Shown: piece after piece, positions 6,807 through 16,924 of the stretch
Position numbering within the stretch: position 1 is the stretch's first letter
Layout: every line of letters begins with the position of its first letter
NCBI GenBank assembly: GCA_017646665.1
Contig: JAGCMB010000014.1
Coordinates: forward strand, 1-64,000
Reading direction: 5' to 3'
Length of the DNA: 64,000 nt
Source of the DNA: Bacteroidaceae bacterium
GTDB taxonomy: Bacteria > Bacteroidota > Bacteroidia > Bacteroidales > Bacteroidaceae
Notes under the pieces: model-generated
What the model saw: the letters and a program-made list of their open reading frames with translations, nothing else
Told to the model about the DNA's origin: nothing
The model's database searches: none
Program-made: the position numbers and the translations under genes

Positions 6807-8921
6807 TTATTTTCCCCTCAAAGGAGTTATTTCAAAATTATCGCCACGTGGCACAATCTTCACAGCACCACTCCTGGATATATCCACTGCTTCAATATCA
6901 AGAGCTGCACATTCACGCAATATACGCTCACGGCTGCGCTTGTATAGCGACGCATCAAGTAAAACAACCCCAGACGGATAGACCTCGACCAACTCCTTTA
7001 CAGAGCCAAGAAATCCCCTGCAGAGAACAACAACATCCACAGGCTCACTAAAGATATTCTCACTCCACAAATCATCTGCTAGAACTTTTATTTTCAATCC
7101 TCCATATCTCAGTACTCCATTCCGGCATACAAATTCATCGCAAGTGTAATCGGAATCGACCCACACAGGTTGCAGCAAGCCTTCGCGTTTGATATATGGT
7201 GACGAAACGTATTCATATTCGGCATCCAGCTGTGGCACTGTCGACAACAGCCAATTTTCGCCATTTTGTGCAACGATGTGCAACAACGGATTTTTATTGT
7301 TATTATAGACAATCACCCCCTTTGGTTGCTTTTCCTCGCCGTCAACCACGACATTGACGACACACAACACCAACGAGCATCCGACAGCAAGCAGAGCCAG
7401 CCACCATTTACGATTGATGAAAGAATATGACAAAACAAAGAGTAACAACGCCACGCACGCAGCCCCCAGCACCCCTATCGGCGGCAACGCCAACGATGCT
7501 CCGGGCAAAGAAGATATCAAAGACACCACATCACCCATAAGGTTTGTCACAAACTGTAACATCGCCGAAAAAAGCAGTTCAAACGGATAGAAGAACGAAG
7601 TGGCAATCAACAACAGAGCCAAAGCCATTACCACAAATGCCAATGGCACCACAAAAAGATTTGTCAACAGGAAATAGAGCGGAAAAACGCCAAAATAGTA
7701 CCACACAAAAGGCAGGGTACCCATTTGTGCCGACAACGACAGTATCAACAGATTGAGCACATATCTACAAAAAACGCCACGTTCGTCAACTTTGAGAAGA
7801 CGCTGTAAATGAGGAGTAAGCAACAATGTTGCAAATACGGCCGAGAACGAAAGTTGGAAACTGATATCGAAAAGCAAATGCGGAGAAAACAAAAGCATTA
7901 CAATTGCCGCAAAAGCGAGCGAACTGAGCGACGAGACATCATGCCGCATACAACGCCCCACCGACATTAAAGTAAACAGAATTGCCGAGCGTACGACAGA
8001 AGCCGGCAAGCCGGCAATATATGCAAATGCCCAAAGCGCTGCAACAATAATCAGCTCACGTGGTACAACAGTCCAAAAGCTACGTCTTCGCAAAGGGAGC
8101 AAAACCGATAACAACAGATATATGAGTCCCAAATGCAATCCGGACAGGGCAAGAATGTGGCTAGCTCCGGCAGCGGCATAATTCTCCTTCAGTTCGCGTG
8201 AGAAATCACGTTTTTCACCGACAGTCAGCGCCGAAAGCAGGGCAAGCCCATCGCCATCAAAGCCCAATTCCTTATACCAATCCACAACATCCTCGCGCAC
8301 AGACAAAGCGTGCATGGCCAGCGTCTTCTCTCCTTTGCCCAAGACCTCCCAATTCCCATCCCATACATATGTTGAACCGGTAATGCCTTTCACATAACAG
8401 AATCCGGCAATGTCAAATTCGGCAGGATTACCAGGATTGTGCGGAGATCGCATCTCAGACCTGAAACGCAACACATCGCCAACTTCGAGAGCATCGGCTT
8501 CGACAGAACGTGACAGATAGATATAAGCATCGCCTTGACTACGGGCACCAGGAACAAGAACGCTATCAACGTCTACAGCTGCCGCAAGAACCTTGGTCGA
8601 AGAGCCTTTATGTTGAGGCACTTCAAGCAACTGAGCCTCATACAAGCGGGTACCACCCATCCACTTCGGCTCCATAGAACAACGTTGCTTGTACTCCACA
8701 AACGCGCCGGCAGCAAACATAAAAAGAACTGCACCGACTCCAAAAACCCATTTTGGAGCAGTACGCAAAAAGCCATACAGCAGCACAAAAAGAGATGCTG
8801 CCGCAAATGACAACAGTTCGGCCGCACCAAATCCACAATACCGACCAACAGCAATACCAATCATCATTGATATTGACAATTTCAGCAAGGGATTAGCACT
8901 AAGGAGTTGATTTCCGGCCAC
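6807..8921 (-). CDS. comEC: ComEC/Rec2 family inner-membrane DNA channel protein
   Basis: A 704-residue polytopic membrane protein. An N-terminal DUF4131-like segment with several membrane helices is followed by an OB-like soluble part (about 100-200), the competence core with the signature GASHILALSGLHLGLIY (about 250-266), and about eight more helices. Family proteins carry single-stranded DNA across the inner membrane during transformation. The last 190 residues occupy the place of the metallo-beta-lactamase domain but show no HxHxDH metal motif, so the nuclease activity is probably absent. The start codon is GTG; no in-frame ATG lies between it and the rpe stop 18 bases upstream. Co-transcribed with rpe and nrnA. 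Confidence 0.85.
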   Translation of the reverse strand: MAGNQLLSANPLLKLSISMMIGIAVGRYCGFGAAELLSFAAASLFVLLYGFLRTAPKWVFGVGAVLFMFAAGAFVEYKQRCSMEPKWMGGTRLYEAQLLEVPQHKGSSTKVLAAAVDVDSVLVPGARSQGDAYIYLSRSVEADALEVGDVLRFRSEMRSPHNPGNPAEFDIAGFCYVKGITGSTYVWDGNWEVLGKGEKTLAMHALSVREDVVDWYKELGFDGDGLALLSALTVGEKRDFSRELKENYAAAGASHILALSGLHLGLIYLLLSVLLPLRRRSFWTVVPRELIIVAALWAFAYIAGLPASVVRSAILFTLMSVGRCMRHDVSSLSSLAFAAIVMLLFSPHLLFDISFQLSFSAVFATLLLTPHLQRLLKVDERGVFCRYVLNLLILSLSAQMGTLPFVWYYFGVFPLYFLLTNLFVVPLAFVVMALALLLIATSFFYPFELLFSAMLQFVTNLMGDVVSLISSLPGASLALPPIGVLGAACVALLLFVLSYSFINRKWWLALLAVGCSLVLCVVNVVVDGEEKQPKGVIVYNNNKNPLLHIVAQNGENWLLSTVPQLDAEYEYVSSPYIKREGLLQPVWVDSDYTCDEFVCRNGVLRYGGLKIKVLADDLWSENIFSEPVDVVVLCRGFLGSVKELVEVYPSGVVLLDASLYKRSRERILRECAALDIEAVDISRSGAVKIVPRGDNFEITPLRGK

Positions 8922-8939
8922 TATGTATTGAGAATTTAT

Positions 8940-9590
8940 TTATAGAGCGCGTAATGCCGAAATAACAGCGTGAGGGTCTGCATCCTTAAACACCGCATTT
9001 CCGGCAACAAGGGCATCAGAACCGGCTTCGGCAAGAATTTTGCCTGTCGTAACGTTAACACCACCATCGACCTCGATAAGCGCCTTTGAACCGGTTGAAT
9101 CAATCAGTTCACGCAATTCACGCACCTTGTTCACTGTGTGAGGAATGAACTTCTGACCACCAAAGCCCGGGTTGACACTCATCAAAAGAACCAAGTCAAG
9201 CTCGCCAATGATATCTTTAAGCAGGCACACCGGAGTTGAGGGATTAAGGGTTACACCGGCCATCATACCGGCATCTTTTATCTGCGTAACGGCACGGTGC
9301 AGATGGGTGCATGCCTCGTAATGGATATTCATTATCTTAGCACCCAAATCCTTCACTGCAGGCAGATAGTTCATTGGTTCTACCACCATCAGATGCACAT
9401 CGAGCGGTTTTTCACACAACTCGGCAACATACTTGAGTACAGGAGGACCGAACGAGAGGTTTGGCACGAATACGCCATCCATAATATCAATGTGCAGCCA
9501 CTCGCATGCGCTGCTGTTAATCATCTTCAAATCCTCTTGCAAGTTGCCGAAATTCGCCGACAACAACGATGGTGAAACTATCTGTGCCAT
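8940..9590 (-). CDS. rpe: Ribulose-phosphate 3-epimerase
   Basis: A 216-residue TIM-barrel enzyme that interconverts ribulose-5-phosphate and xylulose-5-phosphate in the pentose phosphate pathway. Visible signatures are SPSLLSANF at the N-terminus, the metal-ligand region WLHIDIMDGVFVPNLSFG, HLMVVEP, VNPGFGGQKF and EVDGGV, with the phosphate-binding GNAVF near the end. The frame is open to 9755, but the ATG at 9590 gives the standard length and a strong promoter lies at 9612-9643. It heads the minus-strand run rpe-comEC-nrnA. Confidence 0.95.
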   Translation of the reverse strand: MAQIVSPSLLSANFGNLQEDLKMINSSACEWLHIDIMDGVFVPNLSFGPPVLKYVAELCEKPLDVHLMVVEPMNYLPAVKDLGAKIMNIHYEACTHLHRAVTQIKDAGMMAGVTLNPSTPVCLLKDIIGELDLVLLMSVNPGFGGQKFIPHTVNKVRELRELIDSTGSKALIEVDGGVNVTTGKILAEAGSDALVAGNAVFKDADPHAVISALRAL

Positions 9591-9611
9591 ATTATTTTTA
9601 GATTTACATTG

Positions 9612-9643
9612 CGAAGATAGTATAAAGAGTGTGGAAAAGCAAA
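9612..9643 (-). promoter_or_regulatory. Bacteroidota promoter of rpe
   Basis: Read on the minus strand: TTTG (9640-9643), a 20-base spacer, then TATCTTCG (9612-9619). This is close to the TTTG-N19/21-TAnnTTTG consensus and begins 22 bases before the ATG. Confidence 0.7.
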
Positions 9644-9759
9644 GCAAGGAAGATAAAAAACATATCAAAACCATTTTTGCCACCATTGACCACTTTGTCA
9701 GTTGATTTTTTTCCGGAATTTTATTTATTTTGCAAATAGAAACAAATACAATCATAATT

Positions 9760-11835
9760 ATGAATAAGAAAATTCTGTTTTATACACTATTGCTCATCAT
9801 TAGTGTTTCAACAGCCAATGCACAGGAGATTTTCTCACAATCATTCAAGAACGGCACCCCCGTGCACATCACCAACAACCGCGACAAGGCTTTTGCCATA
9901 AAGGCCGGCGAGCCGGGCAAAGATGTCAAGAGCGGTTTGGCCGCATACACAGCAGACGAGATATGGTATCTTGTAGGCAACGCCGACGGTTTTAGAATGT
10001 ACAACTACGCGCTGGGCAAGAAGCACGCACTTAAGTTGGAAGGCAACGAAAGCGGAGCAGTTGCAATAATGGCAAGCGAGAAAGAGGCGACACTGCTCGC
10101 AATTACAGCCCAGGATGATGGTAGCTATGCCATTTCACCAAAAGACGCCACCGCACAAAGCTTCAATATGTTTGGCGGAGCTGGCAGGGATATAAAACTC
10201 TACTCAAGCAGCGACAAGGGCGGTCATTGGAACTTCAAGATTCTTGATATGAACCGCGCACTTGAAATCAAATACAATACAAATTTTGACGGTGCTCTTG
10301 AAACCAATTACAAGATAGGTGAAATTAAAATTTCAATCAACGGCCAGGATGGTGCAATCATTGTTGACCGCAACAACATCCCAAAGAGCACAATATGTTA
10401 CCTGCCAAAGGATGCAAAGATTGGCATTTCGTGCAAGAAGGCCTATCACGGATGGAGGATGGATGTAAACGGCAAGGAAGAAATTGCAGAACAGTCATTA
10501 CCCGAAAATGGCCTGCAAGTATCAATAAACATCACAGCGGACAAGGATAACCGTTACCAATACCTCTACTACTCACCCGACGAAAAGGGAGTGCCATACC
10601 GTATCCCGGCAATCACAACAACAGCAAACGGTTATGTATTTGCCATCAACGACTACCGCCCTTGCGGAAATGACATCGGTTTTGGCGAGGTAGACCTTGT
10701 TATGCGCCACAGTGCAAAGGCCGGAGAGGAGTGGGACGGAATTTCCTGGACCGAACCAATAAAAATTGCCGACGGTGTTGGCAAAGAAGCTGCAGAAACC
10801 TGGCTGACAGGATTCGGTGACCCCGCAATTGTTGCCGACCGCGAGCGCAACGAAATTCTTGTAATGAGCGTGTGCGGAAACCGCTTGTGCTGGCACGGCA
10901 ATTACGGTGCCGGAACAGAGGAAAACCCCGAGAACCCAAACCGTATGGCACGCCTGCGCATAATATATAACGAGCAATCCGGCAAGTGGGAAGCAACACT
11001 GCCCGAAGAGGTGACATACGACATATACCCACTTTTCAAGGACAAGGATGGCAAGGCGCACGTCGGCTCAATGTTCATTGGCGCCGGCCGCATGGCACAG
11101 AGCAGTATGATAAAGGTTGGTGACTACTACCGCATATACTGCGCAGTGTGGGCAGTTGAGACAGGAAGCTACCGCCACCATAACTACGCTCTCTACTCCG
11201 ATGACTTTGGCAAGACCTGGAACCTGCTTGGCGAGCTTGGCAACGATTTCAACGACAGCCCTGCCCCCTACGGCAACGAGCCTAAATGCGAGGAGTTACC
11301 CGACGGCAGCGTGCTGCTGAGCAGCCGCAAGGGATATGGCCGCTATTTCAACGTATTCCACTACACCAACTTTGAGAGAGCCGAAGGCTATTGGGACGGT
11401 GCTGTGGCAACCGATCAGGTAGGCAACCTGAAATTCGGCAGCAACGACACAAACGGCGAGCCTTTGCGCATTGGTAATGTACTGTTCCAATCTGTACCCA
11501 CCGGCAACAACCGCAGCGGCGTGTCAATCTTCTATAAGGCACTGTCCGATGACCCTGCCACATATACACCGACAGAACTGTCAAATGGGTGGAGAAAGAT
11601 TCAGATAACCGACCGCGAGTCGGCCTACTCATCGATGTGTATACTGCCCGACGGCAACATTGGTCTCTACTACGAAGAGGAGCCCGGCGGATACTCAATG
11701 GTATACGTACCTATTGAATTGGACAAGACACTCAACTGCATGACATACTGCTGCTATTTGCCGTTCCGCTGCAGCATCTGCAAGAAAGGCCTTGAAATGA
11801 TATTTATAACAATTGAGGACCCAATAGAAGAATAA
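9760..11835 (+). CDS. Secreted exo-alpha-sialidase with N-terminal carbohydrate-binding modules
   Basis: A 691-residue exported neuraminidase that should release sialic acid from glycoconjugates. A signal peptide (cleavage near STANAQ) is followed by a ricin-like beta-trefoil segment (about 30-165), a lectin-like sandwich (about 166-262) and the six-bladed propeller. The catalytic arginine sits in YRIP (Arg281); an Asp-box SDDFGKTW lies at 480-487; the nucleophile region is probably ESAYSSM. Only one canonical Asp-box is obvious. The last 30 or so residues form an unusual Cys-rich tail (CMTYCC, FRCSICKK). No nan genes or SusCD pair flank it, so it appears as a lone gene. It ends before a bidirectional hairpin. 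Confidence 0.82.
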   Translation: MNKKILFYTLLLIISVSTANAQEIFSQSFKNGTPVHITNNRDKAFAIKAGEPGKDVKSGLAAYTADEIWYLVGNADGFRMYNYALGKKHALKLEGNESGAVAIMASEKEATLLAITAQDDGSYAISPKDATAQSFNMFGGAGRDIKLYSSSDKGGHWNFKILDMNRALEIKYNTNFDGALETNYKIGEIKISINGQDGAIIVDRNNIPKSTICYLPKDAKIGISCKKAYHGWRMDVNGKEEIAEQSLPENGLQVSINITADKDNRYQYLYYSPDEKGVPYRIPAITTTANGYVFAINDYRPCGNDIGFGEVDLVMRHSAKAGEEWDGISWTEPIKIADGVGKEAAETWLTGFGDPAIVADRERNEILVMSVCGNRLCWHGNYGAGTEENPENPNRMARLRIIYNEQSGKWEATLPEEVTYDIYPLFKDKDGKAHVGSMFIGAGRMAQSSMIKVGDYYRIYCAVWAVETGSYRHHNYALYSDDFGKTWNLLGELGNDFNDSPAPYGNEPKCEELPDGSVLLSSRKGYGRYFNVFHYTNFERAEGYWDGAVATDQVGNLKFGSNDTNGEPLRIGNVLFQSVPTGNNRSGVSIFYKALSDDPATYTPTELSNGWRKIQITDRESAYSSMCILPDGNIGLYYEEEPGGYSMVYVPIELDKTLNCMTYCCYLPFRCSICKKGLEMIFITIEDPIEE

Positions 11836-11852
11836 TCCAAACTGCACTACAT

Positions 11853-11890
11853 AATATGCCCCGCAGACATCAATGTTTGCGGGGCATATT
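11853..11890. terminator. Perfect hairpin between sialidase gene and nfo
   Basis: AATATGCCCCGCA and TGCGGGGCATATT form a 13-bp perfect stem with a 12-nt loop. It lies between two convergent genes and is likely used from both sides. Confidence 0.8.
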
Positions 11891-11929
11891 GTATATTAGA
11901 AGTCTTGGTTAAACTCTCAACTCAAGCAG

Positions 11930-12763
11930 TTACTCGAACGAACGCAAAAGCGCTATCTCCTCGGCCCAACGAGCCTCATCCGGTGTCTCAAGAATAATGG
12001 GGATATTGTCGAAACGCGTGTCCTTCATAAAACGCTTGAAGAAATCAATGCCAAGCAGACCAATTCCTACACTGTCGTGCCTGTCGACACGTGAACCGAG
12101 CGGTTTCTTGGTATCGTTGAGATGGATACCCTTCAGATACTCCAATCCAATAACACGCTCCAGCTCAGCAAAGGCACCATCGTAATCGCCTACAATGTCA
12201 TAACCGGCAGAATAGAAGTGACAGGTATCGATGCACACGCCCACGCGGCTCTTGTCGTCGACACGGTCAATGATATAGCGTATTTCCTCGAGCTTGTTAC
12301 CCACATTACTACCCTGCCCCGCAGTATTCTCAATGACGGCCGTCACACCATTTGTCTTTGAGAGCGCAAGATTTATATTTGCAGCAATCTCATCAAGACA
12401 CTGCTCCACTGATATTTTATTCAGGTGACTGCCCGGGTGGAAGTTGAGCATTGTGAGCCCAAGCTGCTCGCAGCGTTGCATCTCGTCAATAAACGCTGCA
12501 CGCGATTTCTGCAGTCCCTCCTCGTCGGGGCTTCCGAGATTAATCAGATAACTGTCGTGAGGTAAAATATATTCAGGAGAAAAACCTCCTTTCAAACAGT
12601 TTTCCTTGAAAAGTTCTATACTTTTGGCAGTCAAAGGCGCAGACACCCATTGTCTTTGATTCTTGGTAAAGAGAGCAAATGCGTTAGCACCTACTGCTGT
12701 CGCATTTAACGGTGCATTCTCAACGCCACCGCTTGCCGATACGTGAGGTCCTATAAATTTCAT
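11930..12763 (-). CDS. nfo: Deoxyribonuclease IV (endonuclease IV, AP endonuclease)
   Basis: A 277-residue TIM-barrel AP endonuclease of base excision repair that cuts 5' to abasic sites using three zinc ions. Signatures: GPHVSASGG at the N-terminus, [75 protein letters not shown] and ILETP at the end, which hold the His, Asp and Glu metal ligands. Length equals the family norm (about 280). It stands alone between two intergenic gaps. Confidence 0.95.
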   Translation of the reverse strand: MKFIGPHVSASGGVENAPLNATAVGANAFALFTKNQRQWVSAPLTAKSIELFKENCLKGGFSPEYILPHDSYLINLGSPDEEGLQKSRAAFIDEMQRCEQLGLTMLNFHPGSHLNKISVEQCLDEIAANINLALSKTNGVTAVIENTAGQGSNVGNKLEEIRYIIDRVDDKSRVGVCIDTCHFYSAGYDIVGDYDGAFAELERVIGLEYLKGIHLNDTKKPLGSRVDRHDSVGIGLLGIDFFKRFMKDTRFDNIPIILETPDEARWAEEIALLRSFE

Positions 12764-12868
12764 ATCAAAATATCTTTTTATTGCGAAAATAATAAAATAT
12801 ATGCCGGCAAAGGCTTTTTTATCAAAATTTAACCCTTACCGGCACTATCAGTCATTTAAAGTTTTTGC

Positions 12869-15211
12869 TTAAAGTTTTGGTTCTTCAACCGATGTAACCT
12901 GCAATGCAAAGAACTTGTTGCCACCACGCAACAGGTTACGTACCTCACTGAGCAACTCGTGGCTCTCCTGAATAAGGTTCAAGTATACGAAGTCCATTCG
13001 CAAGCTACCATTGCTCTGGTGCAGACGCATAGTCTGTTCCTTACGCAGATTTGCAAGTTGATGCTTCAGGTTCTTCGCTCTTGTTGATACCTCCTCGGCA
13101 TTACTGTAATCACCAGAAGCAATTATATCATTAATATCCTTAAGGACTTTGTATACATTATTACAGAATGGAGAGAACTCCTCAACATAACTCTTTGACA
13201 GCGGATTGAAGCTATTGTCGGCGTGCTCCCTCATTGGTTCACCGATACGTGTGAGCGTATTGAGCATCTGCTGGCAACTATTTGTACACAAGTGATACCA
13301 CGTACTGCGTTCAAATGCCATCTGCTGGTCAATGCGCTGCAAGCCACGGGTTTCGGCACGACGCTGTTTCTTCATCAAGGCCTTCTCCTCGACAATCCTT
13401 ATCAGAGTGCTCTTCAATGGACGCAAGGCATCTTTTGAGAAAGATTCAAACATTTTCTTATAAGCATCGGCCGAGAATGTCAATGTATGGGTAAGCGTTT
13501 CTGCAGTGTGAGCCTTCAGATTATCCCAAACCTCGTCTTGATTCTCTGACTTGAGAATTACGTTCATCTTCTCGTCAACCTTTTCGGCCGACTTTTTCTT
13601 GTTATATGCAATGTGGCTGCGAATGAGCAGATAAATCACAATTGCAATCATTATGTACATTGCAATAATGCCACCATAGTTAAGCACTGTCGCCACAAGA
13701 GCTGCAATAATGAACGCTGCACCCGCTGTGATGAACCAACCGCCAATCACAGAAACGACACCTGTTACTCGATAGACAGCACTTTCCCTACTCCACGCAC
13801 GGTCGGCAAGTGAAGAACCCATACCCACCATAAATGTTACATAAGTTGTTGAAAGAGGTAGCTGAAGCGATGAACCTATGGCAATAAGCAAACCTGCAAG
13901 CACAAGGTTGACCGACGCACGCACAAGGTCAAAAGCAACATCCTCACGTTCCTCGAGCGGAGCAAATCGCTTGCCCACCCATTTTTTGACACTGTCGGGA
14001 GTGTTGCGTGACACAGCATCAACCATTTTCGTGCTCACACGCACAAGATTACGTGCCACCGAAGATGTACCGAACATATCGGCCTCCTCATTCTGCTGAC
14101 TCGAAAGATTAATTGACGTCTGTAGCACCTTACGTGCTTTTTTGCTTGTAAAAAGAGCATACACCATTACAGCACCGGCCGCAACCAGGAATAGCGGCGA
14201 TGTCGTTGTTGCCACACCCGGTGCCATAGGAGTTCCGGGTGCACCTTCAAAATCAACAGGATTCAGCGATGTCATCATAAAAGTAGCGGCATCGCCCGTT
14301 CCGTGAGCAACAAAGTCATTGAACGACTCAAATCCGGCCAAAGTAACACCAATGAAGTTTACAAGGTCATTTCCTGCGAAAGCCATTGCCAACGAGAATG
14401 TTCCCATAAGCACAACAACTTTCAACACATTCACTTTGCACCAATGCAACACCTGCATCAAAACCACCATCACAACAAATGTACACAAAATGAAAACTGT
14501 TGTTTGGTCGAAGATAAAATCAGGCAGCACACCTCTCAGGTTACTTTTCGCCATACCTTTAACAACCATAAAATATATGATTGCCGTTGATGCAAAACCA
14601 CCATACAATCCAATTTTACGACCGAGATTCTTGCGATAATGGAACGTAAATATAAGACGGGAAATCCATTGGACAATCAAACCGAATATAAAGGCTATAG
14701 CGACAGACAGGAATATCGAAATAATAATTTGCATTGCCTTGTCTGTACGAAGCATACTGAATCCTTCGCTTCCGGAATTAATCAATACAGTGATAAATGA
14801 CGCACCGAGCAACTCAAAGACCATAGACACGGTGGTTGAGGTTGGCAGTCCAAGCGAATTGAAGAGGTCGAGCAGGAACACGTCACTAATGACCACCGCA
14901 AGATATATGCACATTATTTTTTCAAAACTGAAATTGCCCGGAGTGAAAATTCCGTGACGCGCGACATCCATCATACCGCTACTAAATGCAGCACCGATAA
15001 ATACGCCAACGGCAGCCACCAGAAGCACGTGTTTGATTTTAGCAGCTTTTGAGCCGACTGCAGCACTCAAGAAATTCACGGCATCATTACTGACACCTAC
15101 CGTAAGGTCAATAACTGCCAATGTGAACATAAACGCCACGACAAAGAAGAAAGAGAGTTCAACAGCGTTTAACCCTGAGAAATAAGCAATAATCTCATTA
15201 AAAATTTCCAT
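12869..15211 (-). CDS. Inorganic phosphate transporter, PiT (PHO4) family, with PhoU-like C-terminal region
   Basis: A 780-residue inner-membrane protein. Two inverted PHO4 repeats each contain the typical motif: GVSNDAVNFLSAAVGS near residues 38-53 and NDLVNFIGV in the second. About twelve membrane helices extend to roughly residue 560. The final 200 residues are soluble and helical (TAETLTHTLTFSADAYKKMF...), resembling a PhoU-like domain fused to the transporter, as is common in Bacteroidota. It should import phosphate (possibly as metal-phosphate) with protons or sodium. The frame opens 17 codons earlier; the ATG at 15211 starts at the first predicted segment MEIFNEIIAYF. The next gene upstream encodes a porin. 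Confidence 0.88.
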   Translation of the reverse strand: MEIFNEIIAYFSGLNAVELSFFFVVAFMFTLAVIDLTVGVSNDAVNFLSAAVGSKAAKIKHVLLVAAVGVFIGAAFSSGMMDVARHGIFTPGNFSFEKIMCIYLAVVISDVFLLDLFNSLGLPTSTTVSMVFELLGASFITVLINSGSEGFSMLRTDKAMQIIISIFLSVAIAFIFGLIVQWISRLIFTFHYRKNLGRKIGLYGGFASTAIIYFMVVKGMAKSNLRGVLPDFIFDQTTVFILCTFVVMVVLMQVLHWCKVNVLKVVVLMGTFSLAMAFAGNDLVNFIGVTLAGFESFNDFVAHGTGDAATFMMTSLNPVDFEGAPGTPMAPGVATTTSPLFLVAAGAVMVYALFTSKKARKVLQTSINLSSQQNEEADMFGTSSVARNLVRVSTKMVDAVSRNTPDSVKKWVGKRFAPLEEREDVAFDLVRASVNLVLAGLLIAIGSSLQLPLSTTYVTFMVGMGSSLADRAWSRESAVYRVTGVVSVIGGWFITAGAAFIIAALVATVLNYGGIIAMYIMIAIVIYLLIRSHIAYNKKKSAEKVDEKMNVILKSENQDEVWDNLKAHTAETLTHTLTFSADAYKKMFESFSKDALRPLKSTLIRIVEEKALMKKQRRAETRGLQRIDQQMAFERSTWYHLCTNSCQQMLNTLTRIGEPMREHADNSFNPLSKSYVEEFSPFCNNVYKVLKDINDIIASGDYSNAEEVSTRAKNLKHQLANLRKEQTMRLHQSNGSLRMDFVYLNLIQESHELLSEVRNLLRGGNKFFALQVTSVEEPKL

Positions 15212-15397
15212 ATATATAAAATAATGTTTTTCACAATATCCACGGTTGCATATCCGCTTCAAATTTGCTCTGAACCATTACACCCTTTTACGGGAATTTA
15301 ACAATTCAGTTACAAAAATATCCATAATTTTGATAAAACAAAATAATATTATAGAAATTTCGGTTATTTTCCACATCGCATATTTCTAAAAACAAAA

Positions 15398-15417
15398 AGC
15401 CCCGACTCTTCGGGGCT
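15398..15417. terminator. Hairpin terminator downstream of porin gene
   Basis: AGCCCCGA and TCGGGGCT pair as an 8-bp GC-rich stem with a 4-nt loop, preceded on the plus strand by AAAAA, i.e. followed by a U-run for minus-strand transcripts. Confidence 0.8.
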
Positions 15418-15443
15418 ATGTTTCAATACAATACAAACCGGAC

Positions 15444-16727
15444 TTAAAAATCGTATCTTGCCGACAAGTTTATTCTGTTTGCATTATATGTCTTTTCATT
15501 AAAATCAACTCGCCATCCGTGCAGATACTCAATACCCAACTGCATGTTGTCACTTACATTATAGAAGAAGTTGGCAGCAAGATACTGTCCCTTGCGATAA
15601 GCTCCTGGATTGGCTTCGGCATATCCACTGCGGGAACGGAGCACTGTCTGGCTAAATGTTGCCGATGCAAAGAAACGTTTGCTGAAGTTATATTGTATAC
15701 CAGCATACCAGGTTTCACTTGTGAGCATCATAGCCTTGCCCGGAGTCGTAGGATCGGGAACAACATCCACACCAACATTCGATATATTGTTTACAAGCGA
15801 GCCTATACCTTCACCTATTGTAAACTGACCACGGAGCTGCACTCTACCCATTGTAGCAAGCATACTCGCTTGTGCACCCCATCCAATCTTGTCATTATCC
15901 TTGTTTGTAATCTTGTCGACATACGAGATATCGCGCATTATGGCACCAAGACGAATATGATTGAGCGGACTATTAAAAAGATTGTACTGAACAAATATCG
16001 GAATATTTGGCACACGCTGTGCATCAATTGTGAAAGACTCATTCTCTGTTGCATTGACATCGGGAGCCTCAAGGCTGATACCCATTGACAGACCAAAATC
16101 AAAACCATAGCGCAACATAACCTGTGTAGCACGGTAGAATGTCATACCGCAAGGGCCACCATAGTCAATGGTATTTGGAATTGCAGCAATATCCATGAAT
16201 GAACCCACCGTATAACCAATCTTGAGATACTTGTTACTCATATAGGCATTCTGCAATTGCAAGCCAAGCCCGCTCCCTCGCCAGTTAGCCGAAGTATACA
16301 CCTGGAAATCACCCAAAAGGCTACTTGTTCCAACAAGTTTAAGGAAGATAACAGAATTAGTCATATCCATTCTGAACTGGCTCGACGGCGCACCGCCACG
16401 TTGAATAGCTGACGGCAAGAAGTCTACATTATCGACCGCCCTGTCAAAATCGTACTCGATTTTAGTCTGCAGGTAACCGCCGATACCAAGTCCCCATTTT
16501 CCCTTCTGATCGACAAGGATAAACCGCGGAGCACGAGGATCGTGGTGATACGTACTTTGCGTGGTCTGAAAAATCTCAACCACATCAGGGGCCTCATTAA
16601 TCGTTTCACTGATACAAATCATTGGAGTTGCATCGTCAGAAACCTCTACCCAACTCTGTGCTTCGGCTGAAACAGTAGCCAACACGCTTAACGCCGGTAG
16701 CAAAATAAATTTTGAAAATCTTTTCAT
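15444..16727 (-). CDS. Outer-membrane porin-like beta-barrel protein
   Basis: A 427-residue exported protein with a signal peptide ending in SAEAQ and a mature part made of alternating beta strands, closing with LSARYDF (terminal Phe), the usual barrel end signal. GYLQTKIEYDFDRA, FQVYTSANWRGSG and GNxxFYNVSDNMQLGIEYLHGWR strands resemble DcaP/porin-type 16-strand barrels. A His/Asp-rich surface segment follows the signal peptide. It lies 232 bases upstream of the PiT transporter gene on the same strand with a hairpin between, so they may be separate units; a link to phosphate uptake is inference from position only. Confidence 0.72.
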   Translation of the reverse strand: MKRFSKFILLPALSVLATVSAEAQSWVEVSDDATPMICISETINEAPDVVEIFQTTQSTYHHDPRAPRFILVDQKGKWGLGIGGYLQTKIEYDFDRAVDNVDFLPSAIQRGGAPSSQFRMDMTNSVIFLKLVGTSSLLGDFQVYTSANWRGSGLGLQLQNAYMSNKYLKIGYTVGSFMDIAAIPNTIDYGGPCGMTFYRATQVMLRYGFDFGLSMGISLEAPDVNATENESFTIDAQRVPNIPIFVQYNLFNSPLNHIRLGAIMRDISYVDKITNKDNDKIGWGAQASMLATMGRVQLRGQFTIGEGIGSLVNNISNVGVDVVPDPTTPGKAMMLTSETWYAGIQYNFSKRFFASATFSQTVLRSRSGYAEANPGAYRKGQYLAANFFYNVSDNMQLGIEYLHGWRVDFNEKTYNANRINLSARYDF

Positions 16728-16924
16728 AACTTGTCACTTTTTTATATGAATACAGTGATAAGAACACCCAAAAGAAAAATTTGTTTGAAAGAGAAACTTT
16801 GAACAATAAAAAATATAGCACCTCAATTTTTTTATTTGACAAAAAAGACCACATTTAAAAACTTATTGTTTTCTTTGCAATACAAATGCAATAAACAAGC
16901 ACCACCGCAATCGGTACATTATAT

